Assembly: GCF_035830635.1 (NCBI RefSeq)
Contig: NZ_JAYMFI010000021.1
Location: 1 to 28,892 of the forward strand
Length of the DNA: 28,892 nt
Direction: 5' to 3'
Source: Adlercreutzia shanghongiae
Lineage (GTDB): Bacteria > Actinomycetota > Coriobacteriia > Coriobacteriales > Eggerthellaceae
Shown: in pieces, positions 24,557-28,892 of the stretch
How positions within the stretch are numbered: position 1 is the first letter of the stretch
Layout: every line of letters begins with the position of its first letter
Notes under the pieces: model-generated
What the model was told of the DNA's origin: nothing
What the model saw: only the letters and a program-made list of their open reading frames with translations
Database searches by the model: none
Position numbers and translations under genes: made by a program

Positions 24557-24658
24557 CACGGGGTGCTGCTCGCCAAGCGAGTTCCGCAGCGAACGAAGCA
24601 GTCCAGTGGACTGTTTCGCCGAGCGAGGACTGTCTGAGCGACTGAGCAGTACCCCGTG
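24557..24658. repeat. Long imperfect palindromic intergenic element
   Basis: The outer arms 24557-24571 (CACGGGGTGCTGCTC) and 24644-24658 pair with one mismatch. The centre CAGTCCA-G-TGGACTG is a perfect small palindrome, and the segments between show further partial pairing. The whole folds as one stem of about 100 bases between the NlpC/P60 gene and ligA, 25 bp after the ligA stop. It looks like a dispersed REP-type element rather than a simple terminator, as no T-run follows. Confidence 0.6.
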
Positions 24659-24682
24659 GCCCGACCCCGGAAACGCCACAAG

Positions 24683-26815
24683 TTACACTTCCCGGGGAAC
24701 CTCTCCGGTTTCCAGCAGGCGCAAAAGCTGCGCCTCGTCCAACACGGGAACCCCGAGCGCGATGGCCTTGTCGTACTTCGAACCGGCGCTCTCCCCCGCC
24801 ACCAAAAAGCTCGTCTTCTTCGACACCGACCCCGACACCTTGGCCCCCATGGCCTTAAGCCGCGCCCCGGCCTCATCGCGGGTCATGCCCGAATTCACCA
24901 GCGTGCCCGTCAGCACGAAGGTGAGCCCCGAAAGCACCTGGGGCACCTCCTCGCCCGGCTCGGCGGCCTCGTCGGCCATGGTCACACCGGCCGCGCGCAA
25001 GCGGTCGATGACCGACACATTATCCGGCGTGCGGAAGAAGAGCCACATCCCATGGGCCACCTTCGGCCCCACGCCGTAGATGCTCGCCAGCTCGTCCTCG
25101 CCGGCTGCCGCGAGCGCCTCCATAGAGGGAAACGCCGCCGCGATGGCCTCGCCGGTGGTCTTGCCCACATGGCGGATCCCTAAGCCGAACAGCACCCGCG
25201 CGAACGAGCGCGACTTCGACGCCTCGATGGCCGCCACGAGCTTTTTCGCCACGGTATGCCCCAGGCGCACCGCCTCGCCGTCGGCCTTCACGCGCCCCAT
25301 GTCCAGCGACGCCAGCTCCTCTTCGGAAAGCGAGTAGTAGTCGGCCACATCGGCCAGCCGCCCGCTTTCCACCAGACGCGAGACGATCTCCTCCCCCATG
25401 CCGTCGATATCCATCGCCCCGCGGCTCGCCCAATGCAGCAGACGCTCCAGCGCCTGGGCCGGGCAATCGATGGAGATGCAGCGGAAGGCCACCTCCCCCT
25501 CGTCGCGCACCACGGGACTGCCGCAGCTCGGGCACATCGACGGCATTTCCCACACCCGCGCCTCGGGACTGCGCAGCGACAGCACCGGACCCAGCACCTC
25601 GGGGATGACGTCGCCCGCCTTCCGCACGATGACCGTGTCGCCGATGCGCACGTCCTTGCGGTGCACCTCGTCCACATTGTGCAGCGTGGCGCGGGCCACC
25701 GTGGAGCCGGCCACCACCACAGGCTCAAGCTCGGCCACGGGCGTGAGCGCGCCGGTGCGGCCCACCTGCACGGTGATGTCGCGCAGAAGCGTCGTCTTCT
25801 CCTCGGGCGGAAACTTGAACGCGATGGCCCAGCGCGGCGCGCGGGCGGTAAATCCCATCTCGCGCTGGCGGGAAAACGCGTTCACCTTCACCACCACCCC
25901 GTCGATCTCGTAGGGCAGCGTCTCGCGGCGGCGCAGGCACTCCTCGCAAAAGCCGCGCACCTCGGCGGCGGTCTTGCACAGGCGCACATCGGGATTCACG
26001 TGGAAGCCCGCCTCGCGCAGCCACTGCAGAAGCTCCCACTGGCCCTCCACCTCTAGGGCGGCGTCATCGGCGATGGCGTACATGAAGGTGGAAAGGTCGC
26101 GCATCTTCGTGATGGCCGGGTCCTTCTGGCGCAGCGAGCCGGCGGCGGCGTTGCGCGGGTTCGCAAAGGGCTGACGCCCCTCTTCCTCGGCCGCCGCGTT
26201 CAGCGTCTCGAAGCTCTTCTTCGGCATGTACACTTCGCCGCGCAGCTCAAGGGATGCGACGCCCGGCGCGATGGCGGGCCGGGCCGCATCGCGCAGGCGC
26301 AGGGGCACGTCGCGCACGGTGCGCATATTCACGGTCACGTCCTCGCCCGTGGTGCCGTCGCCGCGGGTGGCCGCGCGCACGAGCGTGCCGTCCTCGTAGG
26401 TAAGCGCGATGGAGCTGCCGTCGATCTTCAGCTCGCAGCACAGAGGCGGAAGCGCCCCTCCGCAGGCCTCGGCCACACGCTCCATCCACGCGTCCAGCTC
26501 GTCGAGGTCCATGGCGTTATCCAGCGAGTACATGCGCTGCTCGTGCGCCACCGGCGCGAACTGCTCGCCCACATAGCCGCCGACGCGCTGGGTGGGCGAG
26601 GCGGCCGTCACGAGCTCCGGGTGCGCCGCCTCGATCTCGCGCAGCTCGCGCATGAGCGAGTCGAAGGCCGCGTCCGATATCGTGGGCGCATCCAGGGCGT
26701 AGTACTGGTAGCTGTGGTGCTCGATTTCGCGTCGGAGCGCCTCGGCCCGCGCCGCCGGATCGCTTGTTGCGCTCGCCAGTTCCGCTCCGTCGAACAGATT
26801 GCCCTGCTCTGCCAT
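24683..26815 (-). CDS. ligA: NAD-dependent DNA ligase LigA
   Basis: Protein of 710 residues, slightly longer than the usual 670. Domain order is canonical: Ia domain; adenylation domain with catalytic lysine K130 in 'CCELKIDGSS' and 'TRGDGTTGEDVT'; OB domain; a four-cysteine zinc finger ('CPSCGSPVV...FRCISIDCP'); helix-hairpin-helix repeats ('GLGIRHVGKTTGEAIAAAF', 'IYGVGPKVA'); and a C-terminal BRCT domain ('GLTFVLTGTLVNSGMTRDEA'). It seals nicks in replication and repair. The ATG has GAGGAA upstream and lies about 20 bp after the hairpin at 26838-26861. It sits alone between palindromic spacers, so it is probably transcribed from its own or the upstream promoter. Confidence 0.98.
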   Translation of the reverse strand: MAEQGNLFDGAELASATSDPAARAEALRREIEHHSYQYYALDAPTISDAAFDSLMRELREIEAAHPELVTAASPTQRVGGYVGEQFAPVAHEQRMYSLDNAMDLDELDAWMERVAEACGGALPPLCCELKIDGSSIALTYEDGTLVRAATRGDGTTGEDVTVNMRTVRDVPLRLRDAARPAIAPGVASLELRGEVYMPKKSFETLNAAAEEEGRQPFANPRNAAAGSLRQKDPAITKMRDLSTFMYAIADDAALEVEGQWELLQWLREAGFHVNPDVRLCKTAAEVRGFCEECLRRRETLPYEIDGVVVKVNAFSRQREMGFTARAPRWAIAFKFPPEEKTTLLRDITVQVGRTGALTPVAELEPVVVAGSTVARATLHNVDEVHRKDVRIGDTVIVRKAGDVIPEVLGPVLSLRSPEARVWEMPSMCPSCGSPVVRDEGEVAFRCISIDCPAQALERLLHWASRGAMDIDGMGEEIVSRLVESGRLADVADYYSLSEEELASLDMGRVKADGEAVRLGHTVAKKLVAAIEASKSRSFARVLFGLGIRHVGKTTGEAIAAAFPSMEALAAAGEDELASIYGVGPKVAHGMWLFFRTPDNVSVIDRLRAAGVTMADEAAEPGEEVPQVLSGLTFVLTGTLVNSGMTRDEAGARLKAMGAKVSGSVSKKTSFLVAGESAGSKYDKAIALGVPVLDEAQLLRLLETGEVPREV

Positions 26816-26837
26816 GGTTCCTCGCTTTCCGCATGAA

Positions 26838-26861
26838 GAGGCCCGGACGAATCCGGGCCTC
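26838..26861 (-). terminator. 10-bp GC-rich hairpin in front of ligA
   Basis: GAGGCCCGGA (26838-26847) pairs exactly with TCCGGGCCTC (26852-26861) across CGAA. On the minus strand it is followed by a short TCTTC, so it may end the HdeD-like transcript or act as an attenuator in the ligA leader. It lies about 22 bp before the ligA ATG. Confidence 0.5.
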
Positions 26862-26892
26862 GATTTCGCCGCGCTAATGGTATCACTGGCGC

Positions 26893-26999
26893 GACGCTTT
26901 GAGCGTCAGCTCTCTTGGTTCGGCGCAGGGTTTCGCGCGGGGTTCGCGCAAGCTCGTCGCAGGGTTGCGCGCGGATTTCCGCGCGCGTTCCAAACGCGC
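26893..26999. repeat. Cluster of overlapping hairpins and a 34-bp-period direct repeat
   Basis: Three stems occur: GACGC/GCGTC (26893-26907), GCGCGCGGA/TCCGCGCGC (26967-26986) and GCGCGTT/AACGCGC (26983-26999). The last two share bases and cannot form together. The block CGCAGGGTTnCGCGCGG occurs twice, near 26925 and 26959. It lies directly after the HdeD-like stop and may terminate it. Confidence 0.55.
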
Positions 27000-27013
27000 C
27001 CCGCTCGCCCCGC

Positions 27014-27550
27014 TTAGTGAGTGTGCGCCACGATGGTCGCCTGGGGAAGCGTCACGCCGTAGACGGCCATCTGCACGCCGCGCGCCATGAGGAAGAAGCC
27101 CAAGAACAGCGCGAAGGTGCCCGGCCACATGAAGAACGCGAGGCCGCAGAACAGCGACACGATGCCGGCGAACAGCACCCAGCCCCAACCGGGCAGTACC
27201 GCATGGAAGCGAAGCGCCGCCACAATCTCGAAGATGCCGTAGGCCACGACGAAGATGCCCATGACCCAGGGAATCACCGCCGAGGTGGCCACCGGGTGCA
27301 CGATGAACAGCACGCCCAGCACGATATCGCAGATAGCGTAGGCCAAAGCCCAGCCGGAAAGCGCCTCGGTTTTCCGGAATTTGAAGTAGGCGAACGCATC
27401 GACGATGCCCGCGGCCAAGAACATGCAGCCCGCGACGATGGCGATGCTCACCAAGGTGAGTCCCGGCACCATAAGCAGCACGAATCCGATGATGATGAGG
27501 GCAATGCCCGCAGCGAACATGCCCCAGTTGCGTCCTACCTTGATGTCCAT
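27014..27550 (-). CDS. HdeD/DUF308-like small membrane protein
   Basis: About 178 residues with six predicted membrane helices, alternating short hydrophobic segments joined by small polar turns ('FVLLMVPGLTLVSIAIVAGC', 'GVLFIVHPVATSAVIPWVMG', 'GIVSLFCGLAFFMWPGTFAL'). This is the DUF308/HdeD pattern of two three-helix repeats with Pro-Gly at helix ends. Family members are linked with acid or general stress, but the molecular role is unknown. The ATG at 27550 has AAGGAG eleven bases upstream; a GTG three codons earlier is too close to it. It is a single gene, divergent from the NAD(P)H-hydrate dehydratase gene. Confidence 0.83.
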   Translation of the reverse strand: MDIKVGRNWGMFAAGIALIIIGFVLLMVPGLTLVSIAIVAGCMFLAAGIVDAFAYFKFRKTEALSGWALAYAICDIVLGVLFIVHPVATSAVIPWVMGIFVVAYGIFEIVAALRFHAVLPGWGWVLFAGIVSLFCGLAFFMWPGTFALFLGFFLMARGVQMAVYGVTLPQATIVAHTH

Positions 27551-27728
27551 GTTAATCACGACTCCTTAACCCTGGTGCGTTTCAGCGTCGCCATGTGATA
27601 CGGTGACATCGAACATTCTAGAAGCGGGAACATGAGGGTTTCGGCCGGGCGCGCGTCTCGTTTCCGACAGGATTGCGCCGCGTTGGCCCCGTGTTTCATG
27701 ACCGACTTACTCAAGGATTGGAAGTGCC

Positions 27729-28673
27729 GTGAACGCCGAGAACACCCCTGGTAGGCCCCGCGCCGAGATAACCGCGCCGATGCATCGGGAGACGGTGCGG
27801 GTACGCCCCGGCCGCACCAATGCCGAGCTGGCGGCACTTGTGCCCCACCCTGCCGCCGATGCGAACAAATACACGCGCGGGCACCTGTCGCTGGTCGTGG
27901 GCTCGGCGGCCTACCCGGGGGCGGCCTGCCTCGCGAGCGCCGCCGGCGAGCGGGCCGGCGCGGGCTACACCGAGGTGTTTTGCGCCGGCAAATCGATGAT
28001 CACCGTGCGCGGATGGCGTCCGTCGCTGGTGGTGCGCGACTGGCACACGTGGAAGCCGGAGCGCGTTGCCACACCAAGGGCGGACCGCCCTGCCGCCTGC
28101 GTCATCGGCTGCGGCTTCGACGCCGAAGAGCGCGCGCTCACATCGCTGCTCATGGAAACCGTGCGCGCCTACCCGGGGCCCTTGCTCATCGACGGCGGCG
28201 CCCTCACGCTGCTTGCCAACGCCACGGGCCTGCGCCTGTGCCGTCGGCGTGCTGAGGCGGGCCTGCCCACCGTGCTCACGCCCCACGGCGGCGAGGCGGC
28301 GCGGCTCGCCCGTGGCGCCCAGGTGAACGAGACGCTGGAGCCGCCGGCCCTCGCCTGCGCTTTGGCCGACGCCTACCGGGCCGTCGTGGCGCTCAAGGGC
28401 CCAACGACGTTCATCGCCTCTTCCGATGACACCGTAGAGGCGATGGACCGCGGCACGGCGGCCCTCGCAAAGGCGGGCACCGGCGATGTGCTCGCCGGCC
28501 TCATCGGCTCCCTGCTCGCCCAGGGTATCGCGCCGCGCGACGCCGCCGCGCTCGGTTGCGCCCTGCATGCCGAAGCAGGCCGCGCCGCCGCCGACGCCCT
28601 CACCGATATCTGCGTCAGCGCCGAGGACCTCATCACCTACCTCCCCGCCGCCCTCCGCGCCCTCGAGCCCTAG
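27729..28673 (+). CDS. nnrD: ADP-dependent (S)-NAD(P)H-hydrate dehydratase
   Basis: Protein of 314 residues with the ribokinase-like carbohydrate-kinase (YjeF_C/CARKD) fold. 'KYTRGHLSLVVGSAAYPGAA' is the family N-terminal block, and 'ALAKAGTGDVLAGLIGSLLAQG' carries the GTGDxLAG active site near residue 250. It repairs hydrated NADH/NADPH using ADP. Only the dehydratase domain is present; the N-terminal epimerase domain found in bifunctional NnrE-NnrD proteins is absent. The GTG at 27729 has GGAAG four bases upstream and AAGGA eleven bases upstream. An inner ATG (residue 18) is possible. It is divergent from the HdeD-like gene and followed by a 14-bp tandem repeat. Confidence 0.93.
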   Translation: MNAENTPGRPRAEITAPMHRETVRVRPGRTNAELAALVPHPAADANKYTRGHLSLVVGSAAYPGAACLASAAGERAGAGYTEVFCAGKSMITVRGWRPSLVVRDWHTWKPERVATPRADRPAACVIGCGFDAEERALTSLLMETVRAYPGPLLIDGGALTLLANATGLRLCRRRAEAGLPTVLTPHGGEAARLARGAQVNETLEPPALACALADAYRAVVALKGPTTFIASSDDTVEAMDRGTAALAKAGTGDVLAGLIGSLLAQGIAPRDAAALGCALHAEAGRAAADALTDICVSAEDLITYLPAALRALEP

Positions 28674-28696
28674 CCCCCTCCCCGAGTCCCACAGTA

Positions 28697-28738
28697 CCCC
28701 TGGTCCAGCACCCCTGGTCCAGCGCTCCGGTCCAGCAC
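28697..28738 (+). repeat. 14-bp tandem repeat, about three copies
   Basis: CCCCTGGTCCAGCA occurs at 28697-28710 and, with one change, at 28711-28724; a third, slightly shortened copy follows to about 28737. It lies 24 bp after the nnrD stop, in non-coding DNA. Confidence 0.75.
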
Positions 28739-28761
28739 CCCATTACAGTTTGAAGTGTAGT

Positions 28762-28802
28762 TAATCCGACTGCTTGAGCAGCCCGCCCGGACAGTCGGAT
28801 TA
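28762..28802. terminator. 11-bp perfect hairpin, possible terminator after nnrD
   Basis: TAATCCGACTG (28762-28772) pairs exactly with CAGTCGGATTA (28792-28802) around a 19-base GC-rich loop. No T-run follows, so it is a weak terminator candidate, or a regulatory inverted repeat for a gene to the right of the window. Confidence 0.45.
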
Positions 28803-28892
28803 CGATTGACATATGTCCCGAGGGACTGCCGATCGGGCGCCCGCGGACGGCCTTCTGCCCCTGCCCCTCGAGGGCCCGGGGGGTGTTGCCGA

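Noticed and set aside
28813..28892. Open frame from an ATG at the right edge of the window
   Set aside because: Only 26 codons are visible, there is no clear ribosome-binding site and the translation is not recognisable.

Overview
The window reads as chromosomal DNA of a high-GC Gram-positive bacterium. A teichoic-acid-type gene set (TarI, TarJ, several glycerophosphotransferases, TagO-like, TagGH-like exporter), NlpC/P60 wall hydrolases and GC-rich housekeeping genes (ligA, NAD(P)H-hydrate dehydratase) fit an actinobacterial or coriobacterial gut-type organism. That assignment is inferred from style, not from a marker gene. Patches of visibly lower GC (about 380-1570, 9100-13200 and 16250-17000) look like acquired DNA.

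Left part (1-8535). The window opens with the tail of what looks like an IS21-like element: an IstB-type C-terminus followed by four phased GGTACC boxes. Next comes a leftward operon for a cell-surface phosphopolymer, read from 8535 down to 381: tarI, tarJ, a glycerophosphotransferase, a fused GT2-glycerophosphotransferase, a Wzy/ligase-like membrane protein and an acyltransferase-3 protein. TarI and TarJ would make CDP-ribitol, the transferases would build the polymer, and the last two would polymerise or ligate and decorate it.

Middle part (8640-13200). This is a compact defence-like island. On the minus strand lie a small ribbon-helix-helix-like protein, a DUF262/HNH protein and a partner gene that appears frameshifted. 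On the plus strand, a 180-bp cascade of perfect hairpins ends in a strong intrinsic terminator, followed 16 bp later by an Abi_2-family HEPN gene broken by one -1 frameshift. Hairpin RNA, terminator, then toxin-like HEPN gene is the layout expected of an RNA-antitoxin/HEPN-toxin locus. It is the most interesting signal in the window.

Right part (13219-28892). The teichoic-acid functions resume with a plus-strand glycerophosphotransferase, the minus-strand TagH/TagG ABC exporter and a TagO/WecA-like initiating transferase. A DUF2335 membrane protein and a 1005-aa primase-helicase of the TOTE conflict-system type sit between the exporter and the TagO gene, and the TOTE gene starts 3 bp after the TagO stop. 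Then follow a large glucosaminidase-NlpC/P60 wall hydrolase with a Pro/Glu/Asp-rich stalk, a small NlpC/P60 protein, NAD-dependent DNA ligase, an HdeD-like membrane protein and a single-domain NAD(P)H-hydrate dehydratase. Several palindromic intergenic elements and a 14-bp tandem repeat lie among these genes.
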